NCBI GenBank assembly: GCA_921293015.1 | Contig: OV121086.1 | Span: 41,371,402-41,435,401, forward strand | DNA length: 64,000 nt | Source: Phorcus lineatus | Taxonomy: Eukaryota; Mollusca; Gastropoda; Trochida; Trochidae | Direction of reading: 5' to 3' | In this document: positions 38,801 to 53,006 of the stretch, piece after piece | Numbering within the stretch: position 1 is the stretch's first letter | Layout: every line of letters begins with the position of its first letter | The notes under the pieces: generated by a model | What the model saw: the letters and a program-made list of their open reading frames with translations, nothing else | What the model was told of the DNA's origin: nothing | Database searches by the model: none | Position numbers and translations under genes: made by a program

Positions 38801-40509
38801 GAACAAGAGGATTTTCTGAAGTATGCTTATATCGCAGATAGATTTTTCACATGTTTCCTTTACTATACATGTTTTCCCTTTATGTTATCCCATTTTATTC
38901 TGCACACCTCACCTGATAAAGTAGAAAGCATATATTCTTCGAAAGGTAGAGAAGAGTATGCTGCTTTTACCAGCGCCCATGCTGCCCTCATCAAGAGGAG
39001 AAAATAAACAGAAAAGCGGTATTTTCGGTCTAACGAATAGTGCGCCTATCCACAGTATTGTCTACTCATTTACATATTATTGTTCTCGATTCCCAGTAGT
39101 CGTTCGACTTGGAAACTCCTGCGATACAATTCTGTTAAACCTGCCACATATGTCCCAGAGAAAAGGAAGATTATTTTCTGATAATACGATCTACTTCACT
39201 TACACATATGATGATATTTTGCATTTTTAGAAAGTTGAAACAGCTGGCGAGATGATGCAATTCGTTTCTGGTGTGAGCGTAATACTTAGTATCTTTAGTG
39301 AAATACACCATGACAGTACAACATGTTGACATTGACTATTATCATTGGTTCTTTCTACAAAAAGCAATTTTATTTTTAGATGTAGTAAACTATGAATTAT
39401 AATGTTGAATGAGATAGTTATATTTGATAATAATCCGAAAGCCATCCTGCTATATCGGCGTATTTGCATCCACAATGACCCTTGAGTATCCTGATACCCA
39501 TCAGTTCAAATGCCTCTACTGCTATGTTTAGCAATTATTATCTTTTCCTCAATGAAATGTCGTTCTGCATGACGCTCGGATCAAATATCTCGAAAACAAC
39601 GCTCATCAACCGCTCATTCCCAGTTATTTCATAGGCTGGTTATATACATAGCAATACGAGACATTTGAACTGGTCGGTATTATAGGGTGTTGAAGGAGCT
39701 TTGCGGATTCAAATACGATGATGTCGCTGAAAGTAAAGAAATTGTACACACATTTTCATTCTTCTCACAATGTTTTAAATGTCTCTTAAACTAAGTCATA
39801 GTGTTGTTAATACAGTTAATATAATGATAAAAAGTCGGTGTTTAGTTCATTAATCGCAACTAACAACGTAAGTATGTATAAACTATAATTGTTACGAATA
39901 ACCCTAAAACATCTGAAGTAAAATTATAAAAAGCGCGTTCGAATACTCATTTATTTGGATTACTATATGGAGATTGATATTTGAAAATGCTGATATTTAC
40001 TAAAACTTTATATACATCCTCATCCATTAGATATATTCAACTCAGTTATTCCTATCACACTACTCTCCGTCCATTATATCTCTGATGAGAAATAACAAAT
40101 AGGGTTTTAAGTTTTATCAGAGCTTACACTTTCACCACTTTCAACACAGGATATCAACCTAATGCATTTTCGAAGGAAATTTTCGAAGATATTTTACAGC
40201 CGCTTCATTTGCTGTTCACCGATTGAAAGCACGAACCTTCCTTGACAATTACAATGTTTATGTCATCGAATGGTGGCTTAAATTTCAAAGACATGCACCT
40301 TGTTTTCAATGCTTGAATATTTAGCTGCACAGGTGCAACAGGCATTGTACAATTTGAAAATGTATTTACTTGTATAAAATGTGTTACCAAAGGTCAATAA
40401 TGACATTTTTAAAATTGTACTTTAGATAGATGTTGCTGGGTACCCGTTATGTATCTCTCTTATTTCATTAATCATCAGGCACTTGCATTTTGATCGTATA
40501 AATCTTCTT
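35801..40509. other. Gene-poor intergenic region
   Basis: AT-rich with scattered ORFs under 100 codons that lack domain-like features or splice context. No array or RNA gene recognised. Confidence 0.5.
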
Positions 40510-41125
40510 TTATTCTTCTTTTGTGTTGTGTCTTTGTGTTGATATGATGTGCTGTGTCTTTGTGTTGTGATGTGATGTGTCTTTATGTTGTGATGTGCTG
40601 TATCTCTGTGTTGTGATGTGATGTGTTGTGTCGTTTGTTGTGATGTGTTGTGTCTTTGTGTTGTGATGCACTGTGTCTTTTGTTGTGAAGTGCTGAGTCT
40701 TTGTGTTGTGATGTGTTGTGTCCTTGTATTGTGATGTGCTGTGCCTTTGTGTTGTGATGTGCTGTGTCTTTGTGTTGTGATGTGCTGAGTCTTTGTGTTG
40801 CAAGGTGCTGAGTCTTTGTGTTGTGATGTGCTGCGTCTTTGTCTTGCGATGTGCTGTGTCTTTGTGCTGTGATGTGCTGTGTCTTTGTGTTGCGATGTGC
40901 TGAGTCTTTGTGTTGCGATGTGCTGAGTCTTTGTGTTGTGATGTGCTGAGTCTTTATATTGTAATGTGCTGTGTCTTTTTGTTGCGATCTGCTGTGCCTT
41001 TGTGTTGTGATGTGCTGTGTTTTTGTGTTGCGATGTGCTGTGCCTTTGTATTGTGAAGTGTTCTATCTTTGTGTTGTGATGTGCTGTGTCTTTGTGTTGT
41101 GATGTGCTATGTCTTTGTGTTCTCC
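40510..41125. repeat. 23-bp minisatellite, about 26 copies
   Basis: Units of CTGTGTCTTTGTGTTGTGATGTG with point variation (CTGAGT, TTGCGATG). Because 23 is not a multiple of three, the minus-strand ORF across it has a 23-residue superrepeat rich in His, Thr and Gln. I treat that ORF as non-coding. Confidence 0.93.
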
Positions 41126-44100
41126 CTGTGACAGGAACCTGTTACTTGGCGAGTTAAAAAAATAGCGTCTATTTTAAGAAAAAAGGTAAGCTGTCCACTT
41201 ATTTCACATCAGTTTTTTTTTTATACATGTTCATTGTTTATAGTATATTCCGGTACTTGTTTAATCATCTTACATTAAAGTTTGTTGGCAACAGTGCAAT
41301 GCGATCGTTATAACTATTTATTCTTGCAAATGGGCCAACTCATCTTAAACCTGAATGATTCAGTGCCTCATTCTAAGATGTGTTGGTCTTGAATATAAAG
41401 TTTGAAAACTGTATACCAAACGAAATGGTAGCACCTGGACAATTTGATTTTAGACATCACCCAATAAACGTTTTCCAATTCAAAGTGCCTATTCCCCAAT
41501 GTGCCTTAAATAAGCCAAATGAGTACCATGGTGCCTTTCACTCATGTAGTTACTTCCCTTTCACCATCGATAGCAATACTACAGTTAACTTCTTTGCAGG
41601 CCAGAGTTACTTCCCTTAGACCATTGAAGGTAATATTGTGTTGATGACACGTACCAGGTTTAGCCAAAAATCATTGCAATCTACGGAAACCATGCATTGT
41701 TAAAGTAATTTTAAAAATGAAATGCTAATTATGTTATTATACACACAGGTTATTACCACACAAGGTCAAATTGTAACTTGATTTTGTCAATCTGAAAGAA
41801 AAGATTCGATTCGAAGACAGTTTCCCTAGAAATGTTTCCGAGATAAAAACAGAGAACTGTACCTCTCATACTGTCCTCTTGCATATCAATATGTAAAATA
41901 CTCTGTTCCAGTTCTTTGGAAGTTTATAGAGATCCTAAAGTTATAACTAATAAGTGAGATTTTCTGCATGTGATCATATACTTCAATATAAAAATTTCCC
42001 TTAAATGAAACGGTTATAAAAGACGAGTGAAAAGCATGAATGATTATGGGTCAATTTGTTTTATGTCCTTCTAACATTAATCAGATTGTTTTAGTCACGC
42101 AAAAATTCGAACAAATTTTGTTTCAATCTATGTGTATCAAGAGTTACCTCCCTTCGACCGCTTCCCCCTGGTATGGCCACAATACATTCAGTAGGCGTTT
42201 TCTATTTTCTCTCTCTTTAACTATCTTGTAACTGAAGGCATGCTCAATCAGCCATCTTTGTAAGATGTCAGAGATTATGATTCTACAATATAGTGCTATA
42301 CAACATACGCATATCATGAGTTAATCTCTTGGCAAATCGTACAACTAGATCTACAATATACACTGCTGAATTATCTCCCTTTGACCGTCGTATTCGGTTA
42401 CGCGTTAATTGATGTAACATGTGCACGTTTAGTTATTCGTATTATTGCCGAGAAACGTAAAAGATTTGCAATAGATACATATACATTGTATGTGGAAGGC
42501 CTAGGGTGAATGGTTCAATGGCAATTGCATTCTATCCAGTCAGATGGCAGTGCTATAGCTATACAATACATGTAGTTCTCTCGTTTCACATATCACGTAT
42601 TTTTCCTTTTTCAACATGATTTATGGTAAATGTAAAGTGGACTCTCAACTAAAATCGTTATCTTCATAAATCTTACTCTTTTGCGAAATCTGCTTCAAAA
42701 CCTCGATGCCAAATCTCATCAATCGTTTCCACTTGACACTTGGAAATTGTCAATCTCAATGGTTAATTTGATGTAGAAAATGTCACTTGATAAATGTAAT
42801 CAGTCTATTTGAATAATTTTAAAACTCATGACTCGGTTTCAAAAGATAAGGAACCTTTAAACTTACACTAACCTTCAACCAACCTCTTGTTTTCATAACT
42901 ATCCATATCGTCATGTTATTAAAGATATTTTTACACAACTTTCTAGAATCAAAAAGTGCCTTCACACCACCAGCAACTTATATATAACTGCAATATGTTT
43001 TCTATATTCTAATGTTTTTTTAATAAGATCTCTTCAATCATTAGTTCTCTTAACAAAACCAGCAACGTTTTAATTCACAACCTCTGCATTTAAAAAAATA
43101 AAGTTAACTATAAATCTTTCGAAATCTCTTTTTCAAAACTTTGAATTTGCACTATTTTCCAGAAACATATTAATCTTCTCATATCGTCCCTAAATCTTAT
43201 ATTCAACGTCGAATATTAGAAATGCAAAGAAGCTCATTCTTCAAACAGTATGCTAGATCCAATTTAGAACGTGCCGCGTATTATCTCCCGACTGTATCAA
43301 ATAAGCTTATTAACTCGTCTCGTATAAAGATGCGAGATAGAACGGCGTAGGAACGTACACATAGCACCCCGACATCTTCAATCTTGCCCGTAATGGAATA
43401 TATCGCTCCTATCTCCCTTAATCATGTTAATATAGACTCACTAATGTTTCCATATACTCATTCATAAAATTAATTGCAAACTGTGTCGCTAGGATTAAGA
43501 ACTCAAAAAGAAAGGGTGGACTAGAGGAAGCCTTGAAGCACCGCGACATCTTCAATCTTGTCCGTAGTGCATTATATTGCTCTCTTTCTCTTTATCGTCT
43601 AAACGTTGACAAATGTACAGATATACCCATAGAGATGAAATCAATTGAAATTTGGGTTCCCAAGGTTTCACGCACAACAATTCACGTAGACCCATCGTAA
43701 TCTTCAATATATCACCCCATGTTAATATAAAATATTATTCTTGCAGTCTTTGCAGTGTTAAAAAGACTGTTATCATAAAATTGATGGTGTTTTGAGCAAG
43801 ATAACAACTTAAATTTTAGATGCAAGTAGAACTTATGCGAGGATATCTGAATTCTTTGTTTGAAATCCGTCGTCTCACGCTTTGAACTTTTAATGCATGT
43901 TGTAATGCAAAGATACATGAACATATACTGTAAACGCATTAAGAATTAGAAAGGATGAGAATTGTGCTGTAGTTAATAATCAAGCAATATCGAAATATCC
44001 TCATCAATTGCATTGGATGTAATGGAAACATTTTCAGAACGAAAGTGAGGTAGACTCGCCCAACTGATTACATGAAAGCAAAAGAAAGCTTCAAACTTAT

Positions 44101-44887
44101 TACTTGGAAAATAATGTTATTTAGAAACGTATTAAAATGTAATATCCAACTGTGGATTTCTTGTATCTTTATTAATGTGACGATTGTTTGATTTAACATA
44201 TTCTTTATATTGCCTGTAACACAAAATATGGAAAATTAAAAAAAAGGAAAGAAAGAAAGCGAGATCAAATAAATTTGTTCTTTAATCTTAATATTGTTGA
44301 GATTGATGGCTTATCTAAAAATTCACGGAACTGATATGTAAATTCATAGTCTCATTAGAGTAATTATTATAAGTCGATTAACCGTGGAACACTTAATCTA
44401 TAATTATAATATTTCGCTCCACAAGGCAGTCAGTCAAATTATGATGCGAGAGACAAAAGATTTATGGGTAATATATTATTATGAATTACCATTTATTCTT
44501 TCATATCGCTTGCCTGTTCTATAATGACAAGCACATCATACTATATATTTACATACGAGAATCACATGTTCATATGGTAAAACTTCCATACGCACCTACA
44601 CATCAACAAGGCCTGAAGCACAAGGACAATTCCATCTAAAGCACATCCACGTTAATCTGATTTTACATCACCACAAATATCCTGTTTTCTACATTCTTCG
44701 TCAATTGTATAAGAAATGTCAGGATAAGGAATACATTTCTAAAAATCTTTTTCTTCTTCGTTGTCGACACATTAATGTGAAGGCGTACACCTTATTACTC
44801 AGATCGTTAACCATTGACAAATAAAATACAAATTGTATCGTAGAAGAAATGATATCTTTTATTAATTATAATTGTATGTCATGTACT
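41126..44887. other. Gene-poor region with recurrent TTACCTCCCTT motif
   Basis: No gene seen. The motif A(G/A)TTA(C/T)(C/T)TCCCTT, often followed by GACC or AGACC, recurs near 41548, 41604, 42145 and 42372. A pair of direct repeats of about 62 bases lies at 43363-43425 and 43538-43600 (GACATCTTCAATCTTG core). Confidence 0.5.
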
Positions 44888-46105
44888 TATCATGATTTGT
44901 ACACATATACACATTTTGTGTATGTTCTTCCTATACTAGTATAAATCATGATTTGTACACATATACACATTCTGTGTCTGTTTCTTCCTTTACTAGTATA
45001 AATCATGATTTGTACACATATACACATTTTGTTGTATGTTCTTCCTATACTAGTATAAATCATGATTTGTACACATATACACATTTTGTTGTATGTTTCT
45101 TCCTATACTAGTATAAATCATGATTTGTACACATATACACATTTTGTGATATGTTTCTTCCTATACTAGTATAAATCATGATTTGTACACATATACACAT
45201 TTTGTGGTATGTTTCTTCCTATACTAGTATAAATCATGATTTGTACACATATACACATTTTGTTGTATGTTTCTTCCTATACTAGTATAAATCATGATTT
45301 GTACACATATACACATTTCGTGGTATGTTTCTTCCTATGCTAGTATAAATCATGATTTGTACACATATGCACATTTTGTTGTATGTTTCTAACTATGCTA
45401 GTATAAATCATGATTTATACACATATACATATTTTGTGGTACGTTTCTTCCTATACTAGTAAAAATCATGATTTGTACACATATACACATTTTGTGGTAT
45501 GTTTCTTCCTATACTGGTATAAATCATGATTTGTACACATATACACATTTTGTGGTATGTTTCTTCCTATACTAGTATAAATCATGATTTGTACACATAT
45601 ACACATTTTGTTGTATGTTTCTTCTTATACTAGTATAAATCATGATTTGTACACATATACACATTTTGTGGTATGTTTCTTTCTATACTAGTATAAATCA
45701 TGATTTGTACACATATACACATTTTGTGGTATGTTTCTTCCTATACTAGTATAAATCATGATTTGTACACATATACACATTTTGTGGTATGTTTCTTCCT
45801 ATACTGGTATAAATCATGATTTGTACACATATACACATTTTGTGGTATGTTTCTTCCTATACTAGTATAAATCATGATTTGTACACATATACACATTTTG
45901 TTGTATGTTTCTTCTTATACTAGTATAAATCATGATTTGTACACATATACACATTTTGTGGTATGTTTCTTCCTATACTAGTATAAATCATGATTTGTAC
46001 ACATATACACATTTTGTGGTATGTTTCTTCCTATACTAGTATAAATCATGATTTGTACACATATACACATTTTGTGGTATGTTTCTTTCTATACTAGTAT
46101 AAATC
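44888..46105. repeat. 58-bp minisatellite, about 21 copies
   Basis: Units contain ACTAGTATAAATCATGATTT, then GTACACATATACACATTTTG and a TTCTTCCTATACT link. Copies differ at only a few sites (TTGTATG versus GTGGTATG), mostly more than 90 percent alike by eye. A higher-order pattern is hinted at, since the block from about 45480 to 45660 resembles that from 45780 to 45960. Confidence 0.97.
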
Positions 46106-49100
46106 TTCTGCATCTTACTTGACATGTACATTGTAATAATCGGTATGTCAAAAACAGGAATAGGCCCTAGACACACTCTAATTTAATTTCTATTCTTTAT
46201 CATCTCTATAACGACATACAATTCTATACTAGGATATTGCCACGTAGATTCACAAGGTACATATGCTATAAAATATATTTGTAATACATAAAATTTTGAC
46301 ATTATTAATAAATATGTATCTTTTCATCGACGCAATGAAAAAATATCGACCAAAATATTCAAAATATTTCTTACATATTTTGTCCACTATGAGGGTTTAC
46401 ATATAGTTTACGTTAGCTATCTTCTGTATCTAAGCTAACCTATTCAAACCACCCTGACCCGCTTTGCCCTGTCTACCCTCTGTTCCGGATAGCATCTAGC
46501 ATCTCTCTTAGATAACATCTATCACATGATAGCATCTACCTTACCTGATTATTTACCTGTGGGCTACATATACCTGGGAAAACTCCGTGTCACACATGTG
46601 ACATAGATACAAACCTGTTTGGAGATCTAAGGTTATACACGGGATTCATTAACTAATACTCACAATAGTAGTAAGATGCAATTGATAACAGTTCTCAATA
46701 ATGTCTGGTTTAATAATTGTAGCTTTTGGAATTCTGAGAAAGACAACAAAATGAAATTTCAAGAAATTGAATTTAAAAACTGATAACGAATCATCGGATT
46801 AAACTTGAAGCTTTCGTTTGACATCTACGTATTCAAACCCTACACGTAAGTCATGTTTAGTTGTCAAAGAGAATATTGGTTCAACGTTTTATAGATTTAA
46901 AAAAAGATGCAACATTCAGAAAATACAATCAGCATTTTGATATATATATATATTTAATTTTAACAGTTAACATCTAGATTAAATTCAATTTTGAGATCAA
47001 TTCAATCAACTATTAGAAAAGTAATTTTGAATTATAAAAAAAGTCAGTATATTTTTTATATCATGGGGAAACGAGGAGTTCTTTAAGTATGCAGTGATGT
47101 TTGTCAGAATGCGTGGGTTATGTAGATATATGCGTGATGATGCGTTTCGATAAACATCTCCATATTGCAGATAGTGCAAGTTGATTCAACCATATTAAAA
47201 GCTGATAATAAAACAAACATTGCCAGACGGAAGAGAGATTGTGCCTAGGCATAAATCAGATTTAGATTCAGATCGAAGGGTCGCAAACATGACCCTTTTA
47301 GAACCATATCGGAAAGACTATTTCAGTAGGTGATCTTAAATAGAAAGATTCATTTTTAAAGATTATGATTCAACATTCAAAAATCATGATTCAACATTCT
47401 AGACATAAGTTTTCGCACTACGATTCAGTATTTTCCATTCCTTTCAAGATATTTCTTCAACTCTTATATCACGAAAAACCTCTGTTTTCAAGATTCATGA
47501 TACAAGATAAAAGATAAAAAATTTAGTTTTCGATTCGGACAAACGAAGTTTATTTTAACTTAGGATTTTCACATTTAGGAAATTAATGATTCAATGCCCA
47601 TGCTGTTGAATATCTCTGAATTAGGACGCATTAATGTTAAGCTTTTTAAAAAATGAAATACATTTTAGAGAACTCAAATGTGTATCAAAACTTACTTAGT
47701 TAATGATGGTGATTGTCCGTCATGTTGATAATGTTTCGAAGGATTAACGTTATAGTCATGGATTTAATGGAAGGTTTTTAACGTGAATATTTAACGAAAG
47801 AAAACATTTAAAGGACATTGTTTTCAAGGATGACGACATCTCTATCCTATGGGGTACAGCATTTCCATACAGATTATTGCTCTAAAATAAAACTCGAAGA
47901 CAAAAGAAAATCTAATCTTACGTTCGTGCCATCAAAAATGTTATAGATTATGTGATAGTTATTGACGCAATAGGCACGATTTGATCCGTATACCGTTTTC
48001 TTGCCGACCCCAATTTTCACATCCCACAAATTGGTAATCTGTTCTATACTGTATTCATTATGGCTCGATGATATCTATAATTATGTAAAACTTATGTTGT
48101 TAAGTCGTAAAATGAAAATATTGAATTTGCGCAAATGCGTGCGGGTACGTTCATCCTTCTCCCATTTTAATTCAAACATGTTTCAGTTTGGTTGCATTTC
48201 CAGTTTAGCGATTAAATGTGTTGGTCGATGAGAAGTTTTATAGTCAAAATGTGTCAGTTTTGATTCTGTACTACTGGAAATCTCATAAACTGGTTATTCT
48301 ATCGCTGAATTATGCAACAATACGATGAAACTGATCCTACATACGGGTTATTTCATACATCCTCAACATGTGTTCTGACAATACAATCTGTCGCCGATCT
48401 GTCCATTGTATTTTGGGTTTGTACGATAGTGTGTTGTATAACGTCAACTGACAGACCGTTTTACGACAAGAATGTATCAGTAACGATTTAAACATGAAAA
48501 AAATTAAATCGAAGCTTGATTTTAAAGATTATGATTACGGTGTATGAATAGAAATCGGAAATTGAAAAATACTTGTAAATGTTTCTATTGGAGTTGAATA
48601 TCATACCACCATACACGAATTATTTTACACGTATTCTTAGATTGTGTGAATGATATTTAAACAGTTGATACATGTTATTTGATCATGAATGCTTTAAAAT
48701 TCAATATGGTGTTAGTTATTATTTGAAATCTTTTTCTATACCGTTATCAACAATCGTTAGCACGTGTTTGATTTGATATGAAATCTTTGCCAAAACTATC
48801 TCTATGAAATATCGATATATTGAATAGCCCATTAGTTAAGCATTGGTTAAGATCATTTTGAGCCTTACACTCTATTGTAAGTGTTTTTGGAACAGGACCA
48901 TAGAAGTTGACTTTCAGAAAATTTTCGTTTTCGAATTAGTATCAGAAACATGCTTTCATGTGCTTTGAAATAGAAAACAAAAACTATTTTATCGGGTAAA
49001 AAACTTGTTTTAATAATATTACACTTAGTAAAACATTTTGATTTTGTGTTGACTTTGTCAATGTCTATCTTGTGCGTATGAATATTTAGAATAGAAATGT

Positions 49101-51227
49101 TACATTAAAGGATAGAATATATATTCCCTTCCTGGAAAAAGTTTAGAACGTCAAAAATCGACACATACCTTGGTTTGTATATGTATCTGTGCAATGGTTT
49201 CTAAGTAACAATGACAGTTGCACATAAATACAAATATGATTATCTATCATCATATTGAGACTGAAGGTACGGTGAAGTTACTTATGAATATCCCCGTCAG
49301 ACATTATAGAAATATAAAGACGAGTTGGATTGCTGTGTGACGTGTTTCCTGTGTGAACGTCCTCATACACTTGTTTATTTAGACAAGCAATACTTTTGCT
49401 TGGATGTTAGCTGACTCTCTAGAAGTTACAGAAAGACGTGACGTCTTTCTGTGGTAGACTCCTCTCACCATTCATCAAAAGGACGACACTTCTAACCCTT
49501 CTGATACCCAACACAGACTGGGATGGTTTCAGACAAAGACACTCTCTTCCTCCGTGTTAATTATGCGTGCTACACGGCAAATAATTGTTGTGGGTATGTT
49601 AAACGTTGTCTCTTATCACGGCAAATGATCGGGCGGCTTAGGAAGGGAAGGAGAGTTGTATCGTCATTGGAAAGTTTATGTCAAACGATTAAGAGACTCT
49701 AAATAGGATGGCTCGGTCGGGCAGATGGCTTTCTACAGCGTGACTCTAATAGTTCTTTGATACGGCGATCAAGAAAGGGATTTGATCAGCTAGGAGGGAC
49801 ATCCCCAAGAAGAATCGGAGAGAAGTCTTCTGCCCCTTTGGGACTGCATATTATTCGTGTTTGCCCACTTGGAAAATCTTGCTCGCATTTTGCCAACGTT
49901 TAGTTATTTAACCTAATGATCGTTTTCTTGTGCTATTGAAATTTTATTATTCGCTGTTTAATACGGGTGAATAGGTATGAATGGTAATGACTGGGCCGCT
50001 GAGTTGGTAGAAGGCACTTTTCCTTTGCTTTCGTACTCAGCGGTCAACTTCGCCACTCTTTCCTCTCCTTCCGTGCACGTCTTACTGCTCTTAAATCAGC
50101 CATATAATACTTTATTAACATCCAATGTCCCCGATATGAAATGTAGTAAAGAAAATGTGATAATTTATTGACTTGGGGATATCCTTTTATAAACCATTTA
50201 TTTTTTAAATACTGATTTGAAACACATTCTTAATTCAGGGTTTGAGAACGTGTGTCAAGTTAATTTTGACATCAAAGAGAATGTCATAAATATTGAAATA
50301 ATGTTTATACATAAAATAGCCATGTGTGTTTGATTTGATAAGACATAGGTTGATTATCATCATCGTCTTGGTAGTCATCATCATCATCGTCTTAATCTTA
50401 AAACTCTTAATCATTATAATGATTTAATGCGTATAATATTTTCCTTTAAACACGGTCGCCGTTGAGAATTTACTAACTGGAATGAAAAGTCTAGTGCATG
50501 ATATTACGTTTAAATTAGCTGTTGAAATTAAGGTTATTTGTTAAGGTTTGAGTAGACGAAATTATAATGCAGTATTGTCCTTTTACTGACAAACGCGTAG
50601 AAAATAGTATTAGAATGAAAAACTTTCTTTAAAATTCTGTTGGGGCAAACATATGCCGTTCATTATCATCCTCGACCAACCTTCTAGTCAATAGTAATAT
50701 AAATGAATAAATGTCCTCTCTTCGTTAAATTTCTATTTCAAATTCAAGATTTATAGGGTAGATGGTTTAAAAATTGTTTAAAAGACAAATCAATAAGTAT
50801 GCACTTCTTGTAGTGTTTTTTTATATCTATCTAATTATCTCTATCGATATAAGATATATAAGTATTTATTTCTGTGTCCATTCTCACGTGGTCATATTAA
50901 CGTTATACACATTCGGTAATGGCCAAATGAAAAATAAATAGTAGGAAACATCATCAACAGAATTTCTGCCACTTTACAATTAAAATGTGATTTCCTTTTC
51001 TGTTTTCCTTTAATATTTAGAACATGTCTGCATGCCTTGATAGTGTCATTTTATTGAATTTAATGAGATTAACTTGAACTTATATTTGTTTGGAAAATAT
51101 GTTTATAATATATTTTTTAAATATATAAGATTGCTTTAGTTTGGGTATCAAGCTAGTGTCCCCAAAGACTTACAAATGATAACTGTGCAGCTTAACAAAA
51201 ACAGGTTCAGCCATTCTGCTTAAAATA

Positions 51228-51230
<3 letters not shown>
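46106..51230. other. Gene-poor AT-rich region
   Basis: No convincing exon. Small features: clustered AGCATCT/ACATCTA repeats near 46490-46560, an ATC-rich microsatellite near 50355-50410, and a short perfect palindrome at 49428-49452. Confidence 0.5.
49428..49452. repeat. Perfect short palindrome with TGACGTC core
   Basis: CAGAAAGACGT, one base, then ACGTCTTTCTG read as the inverse; 11-base arms around GTGACGTC. Could be a hairpin or a CRE-type site. Confidence 0.6.

Positions 51231-51279
<49 letters not shown>
51231..51279. repeat. (TA)n microsatellite
   Basis: About 48 bases of uninterrupted TA dinucleotides. Confidence 0.97.
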
Positions 51280-51281
<2 letters not shown>

Positions 51282-51460
51282 ACAATGTTTAAAAAAACAC
51301 ACAAACATTGTAGACTGAAGTCATAATCAAACTTAAAAGGGTTATCATTAACTGAAAAGAGGCAAGTATGACCTCGGGTTTATTTACAAAACCACAACTA
51401 AGATTTTCAACTTATAAAATATTTGGAAAAGACGTTGCACGTCCATCGTGCACTAATGGA

Positions 51461-51536
51461 TGAAGGTCATGCAATCACGTGAATCTCACACTCACGGCCC
51501 CGGACTGCTCCCGAGTCGATAACTGTCAAAATCTTA
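51461..51536 (+). repeat. 75-bp direct repeat, left copy
   Basis: TGAAGGTCATGCAATCACGT through CCGAGTCGATAACTGTCAAA. Almost identical to 52932-53006, with one substitution and one indel seen. Confidence 0.85.
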
Positions 51537-52931
51537 TCAAAACAATTTTGACATGGCACAAGGTTGTCAATTTCTACACAACGTTTAAACCATCAAGTCG
51601 CGTTGTTATATTCAAGAAGAAAAAAGGGACGCCACTTTACATTCCGTCACCTTTGCCTGACATAAGCACGCATACGTCTATACCGCCATCAGTTAAGTGT
51701 CAATTTCACACAATTTATGTAGATTTCATTATGAAGTGAGGGTGGGTGACGGAGCGTATGTAATAGCTATCAGCTACCCCCATCAACACACCCCACAGGT
51801 GCATGCAGGTGTTATGAGGGGAAAGGGAGAGGGAAGTTGGGAAATGAGAGTAAGAAGAAAGTATAGAGAAAGAGGAATAGTGGAGGCTTCACTAAGTATT
51901 GGAGTTTTCGCGTATCAGATTGCATGATGACTTATCTACATACGTTTTGTTGTGTGGAACTTCAAATTCCTGTACAATTACAGTGTTGTAAGATTCAATC
52001 ATTTTTGACACTTACTTCATTGAAATTTGGATTACAGAATTTTTTTTATTGCACAAGATAACCAAATTTGTTTTTGAAAGAGAGATAGAATGGATAAGGG
52101 AAAAAGTATTCTATTTATAGGTTTATTAAAATATAAACTTTACTGATGTGGTTTGTTGTTTTCATTGTCAATTTCGTGTCTTTCAAAACGCGTGGTTATG
52201 GTTAATCTCCGACTTTAAGAAAAGGAGAGGGATATATTTGGACGATCGGTGGGTGAGGTATGGTGATACACTTCTCGATATAATCACGTAATGTGTATTG
52301 TGCTTTTCGAATACATTGTTCCTTAAACTACCAGCCTCAAAAATCTAATTTTTCTTTAAATATTCTTTCTGTCTTTGATTTATAAACGTTTATTTCTCTG
52401 ATTGAATATATGTGAATGTTAAACAAATGATCAGACAATTTTCACGGTGACAATAACAATTTATGCCTTGTCGTTATAAACGATTAACATATATTTGTGA
52501 GCTATTGGTGTTATATTTCAATATTTATCATTTATCATATTCGCCAGCGTTATACTATAGCGTCAATTTTCATTGCAAAATTAGAAATTTTATGTTTTTA
52601 CACAGATGAATTAGAAATCGGTGAAACACAAGTTTTTGCTCTAATTCTTAAATACTTCTAAATCGGTTACAGTTATTTAGACCAGAGTATATATGTTATA
52701 TCATGCTGCTGATAGATATTGATACTCATTGAATGTAATAGAAGCCTTCAACTTTGTTTATCTCAATAAGACAAGACAAGAGAGAATGTGACAAATGATC
52801 TGGATTAAAGTCACTTTGTATTGATATATCATTCATCATACATCAATAGTCTCTTTATAAGTTAAAAAAAATTGTTTGAAACAAAATATTTGTTGTTATT
52901 CTGAAATTGTGTTGAATCGTGCAAAAATATA

Positions 52932-53006
52932 TGAAGGTCATGCAAACACGTGAATCTCACACTCACGGCCCGGACTGCTCCCGAGTCGATAACTGTCAAA
53001 ATCTTG
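52932..53006 (+). repeat. 75-bp direct repeat, right copy
   Basis: Second copy of the sequence at 51461-51536 in the same orientation, 1.47 kb downstream. The DNA between has no recognisable transposon gene. Confidence 0.85.

Noticed and set aside
40510-40803. 97-codon His/Thr/Gln-rich ORF
   Set aside because: Direct product of the 23-bp minisatellite.
44888-46105. The 58-bp array considered as a CRISPR array
   Set aside because: The whole unit including would-be spacers is repeated, and the genome is plainly eukaryotic.
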